The notes: generated by a model from the letters alone, not told the origin. 64,000 nucleotides of DNA from Azorinus chamasolen (GCA_963576725.1 OY755241.1:28522853-28586852), one strand, 5' to 3'; shown: positions 1-11,311, numbered from the stretch's first letter. Numbers and translations: made by a program.

Positions 1-88
1 AATAATAACTGATTGTGAAATGCATACCTTCGACCTCCCGAAATTTGTGTCTAATATTCAAGGCCATAGGACTTTCTAAAAACAATTA

Positions 89-382
89 CAGCTGAACCTC
101 TGATAACTCGAACTTCAGGATAACAAGAACTAAAAGTTTGGTTCGTCCAAAACGTTCAATACAGAATTGTTCTAAAATGTATTACAACGCATACCTAGAA
201 ACACATGTGACACCTTAATGCAAGAGTAAATTCCTACAAGAGCTTTCAACATTACTTTAAACCTGCATTAATCTGTGACCTTAAGAAATTCAAGTTCAGA
301 AATCGGATAACTCGTCCTTCTTTTATTTCGAACTAATTTTTATTGTCCTTTTAAGTTCGAGATATCGAAGTTCAACTCTACT
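89..382. mobile_element. MITE family A copy (diverged)
   Basis: Non-coding palindromic element. Its outer arms read like GAACTTCGATATCTCGAA and the reverse complement, with many substitutions. Its core is a loose hairpin around 218-290 (AGCTTTCAACATTACTTTAAACC). The same architecture recurs at 911-1231, 1848-2134, 41843-42115 and 43826-44112. It has no ORF, so mobilisation would have to be in trans. The superfamily is not decided. Confidence 0.6.
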
Positions 383-666
383 TCAATGTTATAGATACTG
401 AAAATTATAGACATATACATACTCTTCCTCGAGTCCTTTTGGTACAGAATTATTTTACTCTATTCACTCCTATATTTTACATCACATGTTCCATCTTCGC
501 ACAAGTCTAAGCGTATATTTCAGCATCTAGTACATCAACCTTCTAATACACAAAACATCTAATACATCAGCCTACTAATACACAAAACATCTAATACATC
601 AACCTTCTAATCAATACACAAAACATAATACATCAATCATTCTAATACACATCTAATACACCGAAC

Positions 667-905
667 TCATATTAGTTAAAAACATCGCCTAATATTTCTT
701 CCATAGAGTTACGAGCAATACCAATAATTGTTTGACTACCTGCTTTAACCATGTCCTTCATATTTATAAACGTGTTTTCACGCATTTGAAAACAGACTAG
801 AACCAGACCAGACGAATCCTGGGTCTACTTTGTTTGCTAATTGAATTTGAAAGATTTGTGTCTTAACTTTCTAAAGTGGCTACAATTTTGCACCTTCCAT
901 ATTTC
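667..905. mobile_element. Degenerate MITE family C-like fragment
   Basis: Holds the family C inner motif (GCATTTGAAAACAGACTAGA, then a GGGTCTACTTTGTTTGC half) without clean CCC/GGG ends. It resembles the copy at 61,790-62,000. The upstream stretch 480-667 contains short imperfect repeats of 'ctaatacatca' and nothing else that I recognise. Confidence 0.4.
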
Positions 906-910
906 GTTAT

Positions 911-1231
911 ACAGTTGAACTTCGATATCTCGAACTCGGATAACTCGACTTCGGGATAACTCGAACAAAAAGTTCAGTCCTTCCAAAACTTACAATACAG
1001 CATTGCTCTAAAATGTATCGCTACAGATATCAAGAAACGCACGTGACAGCCTAATACAGATCCAAAGTAATGCTGAAAGCTCCTATAGGAGCTTTCAGCA
1101 TTACTTTAGACCTGTATTAAGCTGTGGCCTTGAGAAATCGTTCAGATTAGAAATCGGATGAATCGAACTCCTGTTATCTCGATCTAATTTGTACGGTCCC
1201 TTGAAGTTCGAGTTATCGAAGTTCAACTGTA
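911..1231. mobile_element. MITE family A, best-preserved copy
   Basis: Terminal inverted repeats ACAGTTGAACTTCGATATCT on the left and the complementary end TATCGAAGTTCAACTGTA on the right. The centre is a long hairpin near 1064-1110 (AATGCTGAAAGCTCCTATAG and its inverse). It is flanked by TA at both ends, which would fit a TA target duplication. Non-coding. Confidence 0.75.
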
Positions 1232-1298
1232 TCTATTTTTATCATGAACATTCAGCAGGTATAGAACTCTGGAATAAACATAGAGCAGGGAAAGCATT

Positions 1299-1557
1299 AA
1301 CCCTTTCCCTGGTGAATATTTATTCATGAATTGACCACTTTACGAGTATTCATTAACTTAATTTGTTATAAGGTAAAGATTTTCACAGGAATGTTTCGCT
1401 CAGACAAAACTTGTTAGAATCAGATCAGTAGACACAGTATCATTTTATAAGCAAACGGAGCAGATCCTGATCAGATGGCTACTACAGGAGCCGTCTGATT
1501 TGGGTCTACTCTGTTTGCAAATGTGTGAAAAGGCGTTTTTATTAAGGAAAAGGTTAA
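1299..1557. mobile_element. MITE family C (piggyBac-type ends)
   Basis: Begins TTAACCCTTTCCCTGG and ends AAAAGGTTAA. The inner palindrome GATCAGATGGCTACTACAGG with inverse is flanked by 'GCAAACGGAGCAGA' and 'TCTACTCTGTTTGC'. CCC/GGG ends next to TTAA are the hallmark of piggyBac target choice. Non-coding; one of more than a dozen copies here. Confidence 0.65.
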
Positions 1558-1847
1558 AAGAAAATATTGCTAGTATAGCTATATAAAACAAACTATTTCA
1601 ATGAGCTTCACTGATTACCATCATGTTTGCAAAAAATTAGAAAACATCACGATCTGTTTTAAAATCTGTAGGTGCTAGATTTACATTACGTTACTGGTTT
1701 CAGAATGACTTGTAGACCTATTATTTATGAACTTTTAGCTAAGGACAAAGTACAAAAATGTAATGCATTTTGAATTAATTCACCATGAGGCCCGTAGTAC
1801 TAAAGGTCATACAACCAGAGTAATTGTACAGCTGGGCTTGGATGCAT

Positions 1848-2134
1848 TGAAATTCAAGGGACCATAAAAATTAGTTTGAGATAACAGAGGTTCGAGTAAT
1901 CCGATTTATAATCTGACTAATGTCTCAAGTTCACAGCTTAATGTAGGTCTAAAGTAGATCTAATACTTTCAGTATTACTATCGATCTGCATTAAGCTGCC
2001 ACATGCGTTTCTAGATATGTGTAGTGATACATTAAAAACAATTCTGTATTGTAAATTTTGGAAGGACGGAACTTTTAGTTCGAGTTAACCCGAAGTCAGT
2101 TTATCCGATTTCGAAGTATCGAAGTTCAACTGTA
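1848..2134. mobile_element. MITE family A copy
   Basis: Left arm is diverged (GAAATTCAAGGGACCATA), right arm is intact (TATCGAAGTTCAACTGTA). The central hairpin lies around 1935-2000, with TAATGTAGGTCTAAAGTA and its complement. Confidence 0.6.
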
Positions 2135-2164
2135 TGTTCTAATTTACTATAGCCGATATGATCT

Positions 2165-2390
2165 CACACTCTAGTGTGTAACAAGTAAGACTAACAACAG
2201 AAAGTATCGTACAAAATAATGTGTAACAAGTAAGACTAACAACGGAAAGTATCGTACAAACTAATGTGTAACAAGTAAGACTAACAACAGAAAGTATCGT
2301 ACAAACTAATGTGTAACAAGTAAGACTAACAACAGAAAGTATCGTACAAGCTAATGTGTAACAATTAAGACTAACGACAAAAGTCATCAT
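2165..2390. repeat. 45-bp tandem repeat, about 5 units
   Basis: Units of 45 bp (GTGTAACAAGTAAGACTAAC ... ATCGTACAAACTA) run in register. The minus strand is open through all units because 45 is a multiple of 3, giving a 15-residue peptide repeat (VVSLTCYTLVCTILS). That ORF is a by-product of the repeat, not a supported gene. A separate ~30-bp duplication (GATCGCAACTTTCAGTTTGC) follows at 2428-2488. Confidence 0.8.
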
Positions 2391-2504
2391 AAGCTCTTAA
2401 GATCATACGACTGAACATTGCCGTAAGACGATCGCAACTTTCAGTTTGCAGTCGTACGATCGCAACTTTCAGTTTGCAGTCGTACGATCTGAAGTGAACT
2501 GGGC

Positions 2505-2695
2505 TTAACCGTTGCCCTAGTAACCGTTTCGCTGCCAAACTCTGTCGTCTGCTAACTTTGTCGTTTGCTACAAATTTTCATTCTGTTGATTTTCTTCATT
2601 TTTGTTTAAAAACATAGTAACAGTAACAAACAGTTTGGATCCTGATGAGACGCCGAGTTACTCGGCGTCTCATATGGATCCAAACTGTTTGCGGT
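2505..2695. mobile_element. MITE family B copy
   Basis: Carries CGTTTCGCTGCCAAACTCTG on the left, then GTTTGGATCCTGATGAGACG, the palindrome GCCGAGTTACTCGGC, and the inverse. Same family as 7012-7207, 60,510-60,720 and 61,371-61,582, where the ends are cleaner (TTAACCCTTTCGCTGCC...GCAGCGAAAGGGTTAA). Confidence 0.7.
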
Positions 2696-2825
2696 TCAGG
2701 AGATCAGAGATTTAGCAGACATAATTTTTCATTTTGAGAAGGGGTATAATATATTGCAGGAACGTAGCTGAATCCAAATGTAACGTACGCATCGTGCCTA
2801 TAGGGGTCCGGGGACATGTATGGTG

Positions 2826-3015
2826 TAGTTTCGTAACCACTGTGATAAGTAGTGAGTGAGTGAGTGAGTGAGTGAGATGGGTTTTACGGCACTGCGACAC
2901 TGAATAGGTCATATAGCGCCAATAAGTCATATAGCAAATGCTCTATTTATCACAATGGTTTCATAAAGTGACTTTTACAGAGGTGTCAAAACATCAATAT
3001 GAGGGAATGAGTTAA
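2826..3015. mobile_element. Half of MITE family E, with (AGTG)n
   Basis: The right half (TGCTCTATTTATCACAATGG ... GAGGGAATGAGTTAA) matches the palindromic element at 14,400-14,582. A short AGTG microsatellite sits at about 2848-2878. The piece GGTTTTACGGCACTGCGACA just left also occurs, inverted, inside the satellite block near 12,825. Confidence 0.5.
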
Positions 3016-3416
3016 AACTTACATGACAAGATAGAATGTTTATCTAAGTCTACCCCTTTGCAATCGCGTTTTGTTCCTTACTGGCCACAATAATATTGTT
3101 ACCTTTCAGACAGATGTTAGGCATGTGCGTAAATGCGTACGCTAGCTACGCCCCTGTATAGTGCTTGGTAATTGCATTCTTTACTCGCCTCGTAAATGTC
3201 ATCTGTAAAACATATCTTCAACAAGAGTGCCAGTGGGCACAATATACGCCCGTCGGGGTCTTGTTCAACATAAACTGGGGTTAACGTATTTGCTGAACTC
3301 AAATTCTAAGCCCATTTTTGCGACCAAGTTTCAAGGTTGTAAATAGGCATACTTTAACAAAAAACCGTAACCAAAAATTCTAAATTAGAAAGTGCCATAA
3401 TTGTGTCAAAATTGTT

Positions 3417-4022
3417 GACAGAGTTACATTGTATTTACTCTTGCCTACAGATGAAGCTTCTGATGGTAAACAAATGTTTCAAGTTTAAAAGCTTTATCTG
3501 AAAGGGTTATGTAAATAAGTGGACTTTAACCAAAACCTTAACCAAAAAAAAATTCAAAGCTAAAAAGCGTCATAATTATGTCCAAATGTTAGACAGAGTT
3601 ATGTACTCTTGCCTACAGGTGAAGTTTGTGATGGTGAACAAGTGCTTAAAGTTTAAAAGCTTTATCTCAAAGGGTTATGTAAATAAGTGGACTTTAACCA
3701 AAACCTTAACCAAAATTTCTAAGTTAAAAAGGGGCATAATTCGGTCAAAATGCTTGACAGAGTTATGTACTCTTGTCTACAGGTACAAGTTGTGAAGGTA
3801 AACAAGTGTTCCAAGTTTAAAAGCTTTATCTCAAAGGGTTATGTAAATAAATGGACTTTAACAAAGCCTTGACCAAAACTTCTAAGTTAAAAAGGGGCAT
3901 ACTTCGGTCAAAATGCTTGACAGAGTTATGTACTCTTGCCTACAGGTGAAGATTGTGACGGTGAACAAGTTTTCCAAGTTTCAAAGCTTTATCACAAAGT
4001 GTTATGTAAATAAGTGGACTTG
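3417..4022. repeat. Tandem repeat, ~160-175 bp period, ~3.5 units
   Basis: The motif GACAGAGTTATGTACTCTTG recurs near 3418, 3593, 3752 and 3919 and is followed each time by CAAGTTTAAAAGCTTTATCT. Periods are therefore about 175, 159 and 167 bp. Short ORFs across it are repeat shadows. Non-coding dispersed-repeat fragment of unknown class. Confidence 0.75.
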
Positions 4023-4029
4023 TTCCACA

Positions 4030-4440
4030 TAAATTGAGGTTAACATTTTTGCTTAACGCAAATGCTAAACGCAAACTCTAAGTCCAATTAAGAGACCTTG
4101 ACCTTGGATAAACGAACCGGGACTTGGCAGGCTACTGTAGCATGTCTAGATAAACATTGTAGTTAAATTTGGGAAGGATCAACCAAGCGGAACTTGAGTT
4201 AGAGATGTTACAGACAGACAGACCGGTTAACATTTTTGCTAAACGCAAATTCTAAGTCCAATTGTGTGACCTTGACCTTGGATAAAAAAAACGGGACTTG
4301 GCAGGCTACTGTAGAATGTCTAGATAAACATTGTGTTAAAATTTGAGAAGGATCCACCGAGCGGAACTTGAGTTAGAAATGTTACAGACGGACGGACAGA
4401 CGGACAGACAGTGCCATTCCATAATACGTCCCGTTTTTTT
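4030..4440. repeat. Duplicated ~195-bp repeat
   Basis: Two adjacent copies share GTTAACATTTTTGCT, CCTTGACCTTGGATAAA, GGGACTTGGCAGGCTACTG and CGGAACTTGAGTTAGA. The second ends in a short GACGGACAGACGG microsatellite. Non-coding. Confidence 0.7.
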
Positions 4441-4662
4441 CAAACGGGCGTATATAAAAAGGGATTTTTTAACTTTGTGTCAAAATGAATGCCAAAGCAG
4501 TGTGCAGTCCAATACGTTGCAGGGCGTTTTGTCTAAAACTGTTTAAAACTGGCATACGAATAGCTTATGAAAAACTGCACACAGGACAATGGGCCATCCA
4601 AAGTGTAAATGTTCCATTAGGATCGCGCAAGCTGCTGTTGGAGGGTTTAAGAAAATGTTCAC

Positions 4663-5333
4663 GTAGTCATCAAAGCAAATTCTCGCCCCCTCATTCCGAT
4701 AAATGTGGGTAAGATGAGAAGCACTATACCCTTTCGCATTTGCCAATTCATGTAATATATTGACTTCTGATTCAAACAAGTTTATTTGCTCGCAAAATAA
4801 TAGTTTGCTCAAGGTCGCTGATTGGTATACAACACCGGTATCATGTTTTGGTATAGGCACTAAGCTCGAAGAATTTATTCCGATTGTTGTACCGTAGTTA
4901 TTTGTAACTATTGCACGCCCGTCTCTGGTTCTAACAAAATCATAGATCGGACCAAGTGTTAGCAACACTGGAATGCTTTTCAAGCGATTTCGTTTTCCTT
5001 GCTGGAGCTGGTGAAATATGTTTTTCATCTCTTCCCGCCCATTGTAGCCGTATTTGACCGTCATCATTAATGTGATGTGAAATCTGAGTTGCTCCTTGTC
5101 GTAAGGTTGTTGCTCTCGAAATATTGCAATGACAGAATAATGCACGGACTTCCAATGCGATTTAAAATATCTTGAAACAGAGCCTTTAACGTTCTGTACG
5201 TAGTCATCAGAGTTGTACTCGTCAGAATTGTTACCTGTGGAGGTATAACCCATTGGCAACATCACGGTCATTTCAGTATAGACACGTGTGATCATCCCAG
5301 AAATATTCTTTGCATATTCTTTGCAATGACACC
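4663..5333 (-). CDS. Exon 2 of Cys-rich Mth/adhesion-like receptor ectodomain
   Basis: An open minus-strand frame of about 220 codons sits downstream of the 9.4-10.6 kb exon on the same strand, about 4.1 kb away. It looks like the membrane-proximal part of the same ectodomain. It opens with a CHC motif, then a Thr/Ser/Asp-rich stretch, then LLFCEQINLFESEV and ICFDDY. This is the sort of sequence that precedes the seven-helix domain in bivalve Methuselah-like/adhesion GPCRs. Upstream, 'tcAG|GG' at 5334-5335 can serve as acceptor. Downstream, TAC|GTGAAC at 4662 can serve as donor. The open frame past the donor (to 4543) ends without membrane helices, so translation probably leaves there by splicing. 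No 7TM exon is visible between 1 and 4,600. Family assignment comes from cysteine pattern and layout, so it is tentative; a diverged pseudogene cannot be excluded. Confidence 0.5.
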
Positions 5334-5687
5334 CTGACCTGGCTTCTCCGAAGGGACATAGCAGCTCTCGACAGATATTCTGTGAAAATATGAAAATAAA
5401 ACATTTGCAACCACGTAATCTTGGTCTCTACGTATGATTTTATATTTGCCTTCATAAAAGAAATATGCTTTTTAGATATTTTATGTTGTGTAAGATAAAG
5501 GTTCAGCATATGCCACTCTACAGGCGTGTCTCGTGTCAACGAATCAATTGGTATTTTGATAACATACAGTTAAACCTCTCTTAACCGGAAGTATGCATAA
5601 AACGTGCTGTTGTAGTCCCGATTACCCATGTATGAACAATGCGATTCTCGTGCTCACACGTTGTTGTTGAACAGTTTTAACCCTTCT

Positions 5688-5925
5688 CTTGCTGAATTTT
5701 AAAATACATTTCTCCTTCTTTACACATTCCCTGTTGTATAGTTACACTAATCTTCACTGTGTACAAGTATTGCGCTATGCAATCACTGCTGTGGAGTGCA
5801 CTGGTTGCACAATCAACTTGTAAATAGTGCAGACCCTGATGAGACAGCTCCTGCATGAGTTGTCTCATCTGGGTCTTCACTATTTACAGGTAGGATATTG
5901 ACGTGAATAGCAAGCGAAGGGTTAA
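5688..5925 (-). mobile_element. MITE family D copy
   Basis: Reads in reverse relative to most copies: AACCCTTCTCTTGCTGAATT at the left and GCAAGCGAAGGGTTAATT at the right. The inner palindrome is CTGATGAGACAGCTCCTGCA with a partial inverse. It contains the module that is amplified into the satellite at 11.3-13.3 kb. Small ORFs through it are not genes. Confidence 0.75.
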
Positions 5926-5935
5926 TTATACATTT

Positions 5936-7010
5936 GCAGGGCCTAACGTCAACAGTAGACGCGAGTACTACAGACGTCGCGCACTGTGTTAGGTACTTTA
6001 TCAATATCGGTTTTTTTCTATAGTGTTTTCGGGCATGTAAAATCTTGCTGTAACTATCTTTTGTACATACTATATACCAAAAAATTCATCGCAATATGCT
6101 CTATCAGCCTGCTTTAGTGTTGGTTTCATATAAGTATAATCCGAACAATTAAATATATAGTTGAAACCAGTGGGACGTGTGAAAAGAATAGGTTTAAGGT
6201 TTAACACCAATTTCTCGGTTATTGAACGTTATGGCATATTTTCACAAGTTACGAAAGGATTTTGTGGCGGGAAATTCGTGAGCACTGTACTCCCGTTGTG
6301 ACGTCAAATAACGTTACGACGATACATTCGCCATATTTAAAGCATACAAGAAATACAGCGACTTGTCTAAAAATCTAAGACCTGTTATGTTTGAAAAATG
6401 CCGTGAAGGTAGCAAGGGGTTACAATTGCGAGTACCCCATAATATCACTATGATCAGTCAAAATAAAAACGTAATTTAACGTGACAATATTGACTTAATA
6501 GTTTGTGTAGGTTATTTACGACGCACTACGTTGCTTTACTCACGAGTTAATTCAAAATAAGCTTATGGAGTTTAATGTCACACTTTGATTTAATTCATGT
6601 TTTGATTTAACTCTGAATTTTATATGCAAAGGTGAATACTAAAAGGGGAATACAATATGAATTTCAAAATAAATAAAGATATATAATATTCACATGCACA
6701 GATCAAATTTCATTCTGAATACATCATTGTTTATATAATATCACGAAGGTTGCCTTGTCACACTTTGCTCCTTACCACGTCGGAACGACCGTTGTCCCTA
6801 TTGCATGGTGCAACTTTCAACCTAGTCATTCGTGTGTAGCAGACACATTCAAGATGCTTCGGCATCCCACTTGATTTTCTTCTTTTTCATTTTCAATCGA
6901 TTCAGTTAAACTGAAGCGCATAAAAACCTAACGGTGCTTAAATCGCGCAACAGAAAAAAGCCTAAAAAATGACGTTACAGAAAAAGTACCCAACATCGTG
7001 TACAGCGTTT
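5936..7010. other. No recognised feature
   Basis: AT-rich sequence with only short accidental ORFs. I see no repeat family, RNA gene or exon-like frame. Between 6,200 and 6,320 the sequence is somewhat less AT-rich and has a TGACGTCA palindrome-like site, which may be chance. Confidence 0.4.
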
Positions 7011-7011
7011 T

Positions 7012-7207
7012 AACCCTTTCGCTGCCAATGCCGGATCTGTGATTACCTATGCAAACAGTTTGGATCCAGATCGGCGTCTCATCAGGATCCAAACTGTTTG
7101 TTACTGTTACTATGTTTTTGAAACAAAAATGAAGAAAATCAAAAGAACGAACATTTGTAGCAGACGACAAAGTTAGCAGACGACAGAGTTGGGCAGCGAA
7201 AGGGTTA
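7012..7207. mobile_element. MITE family B copy
   Basis: AACCCTTTCGCTGCCAATGC at the left, GGCAGCGAAAGGGTTAA at the right. The inner GTTTGGATCC arms flank a shortened core: GATCGGCGTCTCATC replaces the full palindrome, so the hairpin tip is partly deleted. Ends and TTAA are piggyBac-like. Confidence 0.8.
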
Positions 7208-8146
7208 ACAGTACCCCGGTAACAGCCTAAACCGAATAAATCATCAAAAAATAGCGTATAGCTATGGTTGTATTTTAAACAATAAAATGATCAAAGGAAA
7301 ACAGAAAAAACGATTTATGCAAGAATAGCGATAATACACGTATGTATAAGACAAAAACACCTGCAGTGTCTCCTGTGACTGTTGTTGCCCTTTCGATCAT
7401 TTTCTACTTGCAAATATTGGTCGAGGAATATCCAGTCAGTTATTTAGTTGGGCACTGTTTCATTTGAGTTTGGGTGAAATGAGCGGGCTGGCAAAATATA
7501 GTCACAGTATACGTCTATTTCCCTTGCTTTACGGAAATAAAAAACGTACGGAAAAAGATGATTTTGATTTATCTATAATTCTTAAATTAATTCCACTTTT
7601 AATATTTTTATCTATATCTCTATATGAAATTTCGTTTATTTTGAATACAAATGTATTCTATACGCATTATATATCAGTTTTGTACAATCAAATTAACCAT
7701 ATGAAGCGCTTTTGAACGCACACATTCTGTGTGAAAAGAGCCCTATACAAATGTAGTATACTAGTGATAATAATAATAACACGCGGCAGCGCATGCTCGG
7801 TCCCATTGACATAAGTATGTTATGGCAAAGTATGTTATGGCCAAGTTTGAAAAACGCTTTGTCTGATTTATTATTTACAGAAGAATCTATATTAACCCTT
7901 TCCTCCATGATCAACAGTAGAATCGGTGTTAAGCGGTCATCAATAAGATTATAGGTATGTAAGGTAGGTGGTAAGTTGGTGCAGGCCAAAAGTAATGCAA
8001 AAAGCTACTACAATAACTATATGCAGTACTTTTGCCCTGTAGTAAGCATTTACCTGCTTTTTAAGATTGCTACGTCAATAAATGAATGGCCGCTTAGGAT
8101 AGGTTCTGTTGTATTCAAAAACTATTTAATGACGTTTACTAGAAAC
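7208..8146. other. Mostly unassigned, with MITE H-like fragment at ~7890-8110
   Basis: The first 680 bases have no recognisable element. The 83-codon plus frame at 7464-7715 is Leu/Ile-rich, has no family match I know and no flanking splice context, so I do not call it a gene. From about 7890, 'aagcggtcat...gtaatgcaaaaagc' resembles the family H inner arm (tetranucleotide-rich, 'gtggtaagt...gcttaggata'). Confidence 0.35.
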
Positions 8147-8375
8147 CATTAAACCATTTGCTCCGACGATCCCATATATGGGACGTAGGCAAACAGTGTA
8201 GACTCTGATCAGACGCCGCAAAATACGGCGTCTGATCAGAGTCTACAGTTTGCTGATAAGAAATTCATTATAAAACAAAACAAAAACAAAAACTTAGACC
8301 AGATATCCCTTAGATAAAAAATAGACTAATCCAATATATAAGCATGGAAGAAACCACTTAGAGCAAATGGGTTAA
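8147..8375. mobile_element. MITE family F with strong core hairpin
   Basis: Ends are AAACCATTTGCTCC and GAGCAAATGGGTTAA, again a CC.../...GG pair against TTAA. The core GTAGACTCTGATCAGACGCC (8,207 onward) and its inverse form a near-perfect stem with a loop of a few bases. This is the only clear copy in the window. Confidence 0.65.
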
Positions 8376-8529
8376 CCGAACGTTAATGTGAAGCCGAGTG
8401 ACATAGTCTAACATCTTCACTAGACCCAAGCTGTATGCAAACGCGAGCATCCCAATCCCTTACAATGTTGTATTATCCTACACAGAATTACAGTTGGTAA
8501 AACAATGTCTTGTGATAGGCATTAACATT

Positions 8530-8622
8530 TGCTGGTCTCTTTGTCATGGTACTGTTTTGGCGACTGTGTGTTTTGTATTAGGCGTTTCCTGCATGACTCA
8601 TACATGGACTTTTACATTGGAA
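8530..8622 (+). mobile_element. Short Naiad-B 3' end fragment
   Basis: The stretch with GGCGTTTCCTGCATGACTCA matches the distal 3' UTR of the second Naiad subfamily (compare 46,620-46,660). Nothing else of the element remains. The 74-codon frame covering it is not a gene. Confidence 0.45.
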
Positions 8623-9149
8623 GTGAAAAACTTTAAATGTTTAATCTCCAGCAATAACCTGAATGTGTTATATACCAGTCTTAGTTATACTTCAGGCTTA
8701 ATTTTAGCTTATTTGTGAAACTGAGCCCAGAAGTGCAACTACATATAGTTGACTTATATAGAAATACTACCCTTTATGATAGAATATATAGATGGCAAGA
8801 TACTCATAACCATGTGATTAAATGATATTTAAGTAGGTGAAATATTTAGGACGTCGGTAGAGATAGTAATATTTTTTTTGTATTTTTTCGTCAAATGTGA
8901 CATTTATGTGCTCGTTAGAATCGACTTTCTCTGAAACAATACGATGTCATTTTGTTTAAAATATCTGATTTTCAAAATCGGTACGCTTCTGATCTACAGC
9001 GCTTTTCGAGACTAAAGTTTGCCAATAGTTTAGTTTCTGCTTGCGAGCCAAGTAACTCGGCGCCACATGAAATCTGAAGAAATACAATCTGCAACAACAG
9101 AAGATTTGCGGTCGAAAGTTACTGTAACCCTGTACTTCATTTATACGCC

Positions 9150-9392
9150 TTTCTGCGCATTTGCTAACGGAGTAGACCCAGATCAGACGGCTCCTATAGG
9201 AACCGTCTGATCAGGGTCTGTTCTGTTTGATTTTGATATAATAGTAGATCTAATTCTAAACTTTCTGTCCCGATGAAATGTTATTTTGCTCATAGTACCA
9301 CTATAAAGATTAATCTAATTAATATTCATGATGTCATTATTTCTTGCTTGGGTAAGCAACAGTTAAGAGTTAACAGAGTTAAGGGTGAAGTT
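9150..9392. mobile_element. MITE family C copy
   Basis: Core GACGGCTCCTATAGGAACCG with GGAGTAGACCCAGATCA left and GATCAGGGTCTGTTCTGTTT right. The outer parts include the AATATTCATGATGTCATTAT motif shared by all C copies. It lies just beyond the 3' splice boundary of the receptor exon. Confidence 0.65.
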
Positions 9393-9422
9393 AGTTTATG
9401 GGGTAAGATTAAATACATTTAC

Positions 9423-10638
9423 ATACGTTTTTGATATCAAAGTAATATCCGCATCTACACTTCATTCGTGATGTAGTACTGTCAGCATCGAGTGTATCTT
9501 GTTTGGACAACATTTTATCATCAGGAGATAGAATGAGTGTGAAGACGTTGAAGTTGTTTTTACTTGGAATCGAACTTGAAGTGCAAACAGAGGTTCTTGG
9601 CGGAAATGATGTATGGAGGCAGAAAAAGCAAAATATGTTTTTATATCCTGTCCTGCCATAAGTGTAGAGACGGTCGTCCAAATTCAAACACGCATCGTAT
9701 ACGAACTCATACGAGTCATTCCTTTCTAAGTATTCCGAGCTACATTGAGCGAGACCGATTATGTCCGGAAATATACACAAAGGATCCTCCTCCTTGATGT
9801 GTAGTTGCTCCGGTGGTACAGCTACTATATTTCCGTGTCTCCGGCTGTTGACCAGACTCTGATATAGGGATGTGGCATTTGGAGGAAATGCAAATGCATC
9901 TATCGATCGAGTCACTGCAGTCGAAAGAAAGATTTGAATTGTCCATGACGTCACATTCATGTCATTGTTACACTCAGCACAGAACTTGTTTCGATAGGTT
10001 CGGTCTGTATATGGCGAATATACAGGTGTAACATGATCTATATAGTTCGTATCTGGATGCCGGCATTTTTCGTATGTCTGTTCATCTGATGCATTTGGAA
10101 TAAAACAGTCAACAACCATGTAATAAGAATCTCCGTAGAACACCGTATAGTCGATATTTTGATTAATGCTCGAGTGTACGCACTCTTGTAAAATCTTTGG
10201 CTTGATCTGTTTATCGGCATTCTTTTTCATCGATAAAGGGCAACAATTTTGTTGTTCATCGCAGTTCTTTTTACAGGAGCACGCCTTGCAGCAACCTATC
10301 ATGTGCTCAGATAGAGTCAAGATCCTCCGTCTTGCTTCAAAGACTGTCGCGGAGTTGTTACTGAAAATCCATTCATACGCTATGTTGCTTTCATTTAGAG
10401 CATACGTTACCCAGTTTGACTTCTGACTAATATCTTCAGGACAAAAGGTTGACTCTGGACAGAAAATTGACTGAAGAACATCAACATTGCCTCCAAATGT
10501 GTCATTTGTGTCATAGGCAGGTAGAAAGTTGTCAATTAATTCATTGTATTCATCTTTTGCAATGTCCTCTGCAACGGCTTTAAACACAAGGCAAATGATC
10601 AAATATCCAAAGGCAAACATGTTTGTTTTCATCTGTAC
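9423..10638 (-). CDS. Exon 1: secreted Cys-rich ectodomain, Mth/adhesion-GPCR-like
   Basis: The largest ordinary ORF of the window. Met at 10,632 is followed by a clear signal peptide (hydrophobic FAFGYLIICLVF, cleavage likely after AVA at about residue 21). The body is rich in cysteine (CCKACSCKKNCDEQQNCC at ~115-132) and has many N-glycosylation sequons. It has two related motifs: YRNKFCAECN near 215 and GYKNIFCFFC near 335. Such Y-N-x-F-C-x-x-C repeats are typical of the extracellular parts of expanded bivalve Methuselah/adhesion-like receptors. Upstream, TTTTTCTTTATAG|GTACAGATG gives a good acceptor at 10,639-10,640, so a 5' UTR exon probably lies further right. Near the 3' end, GTATGT (9,426-9,421) and GTAAAT (9,422) are overlapping donor candidates; the second is phase-compatible with the acceptor at 5,334. 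Function (ligand binding) is inferred; no 7TM segment is present in this exon. Confidence 0.65.
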
Positions 10639-10659
10639 CTATAAAGAAAAACTGCATCA

Positions 10660-10693
10660 ATTATCTATCTATCTATCTATCTATTTATCTATC

Positions 10694-10730
<37 letters not shown>

Positions 10731-10762
10731 TTATATACCTACCTACCTACCTACCTACCTTG
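10660..10762. repeat. (CTAT)n / (CTAC)n microsatellite
   Basis: About 100 bp of CTAT tetranucleotides grading into CTAC. It lies just upstream of the receptor exon, in its presumed first intron. Tyr/Leu/Ser-rich ORFs across it are repeat artefacts. Confidence 0.95.
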
Positions 10763-10959
10763 TACCATGGTTTCCAAATGTAAGTGTAACTGCATCTTGG
10801 GATGGTGAAGTGTCGTCGTTTAAAGACTCCTACATTCAACACATGAATGTTCGCTTAGGACAGGCTCTATTGAATAAAAGTAGCCAATTTGTAATGAACA
10901 CATAGGGCTAAGTAGCTGCATGAAGCACACTACAATTCTGCATTATGTCACTATATATC

Positions 10960-11285
10960 AGAGCTTCTGATCTGGGTATACTCTGTTTGCAAAGACATAG
11001 AAAGACGTACTTATGGAGTGAAGGGTTAAATTAGGCTTATAAATTACACTATTTAAATTATTTAACCATTTACTCCATAGATTTGCATTTTTACGCCTTT
11101 GCAAACAGAGTAGACCCAGATCAATAGGCTCCTACAAGAACCGTCTGGTCCGGGTCTACTCTGTTTGCGTGTCATATAATATAGATATTGCTGTGTCAGT
11201 GTAAAATTATAAGAATTAATCTGATTTAATAGTCATCACGTCTTAATTTCTCACATAAATATTCATGGAGTAAAGGGTTAACTCT
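10960..11285. mobile_element. Two adjacent MITE family C pieces
   Basis: A half copy (10,965-11,035: GATCTGGGTATACTCTGTTT ... GTGAAGGGTTAA) is followed by a fuller copy (11,062-11,283) with TTAACCATTTACTCC left, the CTCCTACAAGAACCGTCTGG core, and GGAGTAAAGGGTTAA right. Confidence 0.65.
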
Positions 11286-11311
11286 TACCCCACTATTAGC
11301 CCGTCGCTTGC

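Noticed and set aside
2139..2390. 83-codon minus ORF with peptide repeats
   Set aside because: Open only because the 45-bp tandem repeat is a multiple of three; no signal for expression.
5273..5539. 88-codon minus frame upstream of exon 2
   Set aside because: Lies in the intron in another frame than exon 2; no domain.
10529..10808. Ser/Ile/Tyr-Leu-rich plus ORFs near 10.7 kb
   Set aside because: Translation of the CTAT microsatellite.
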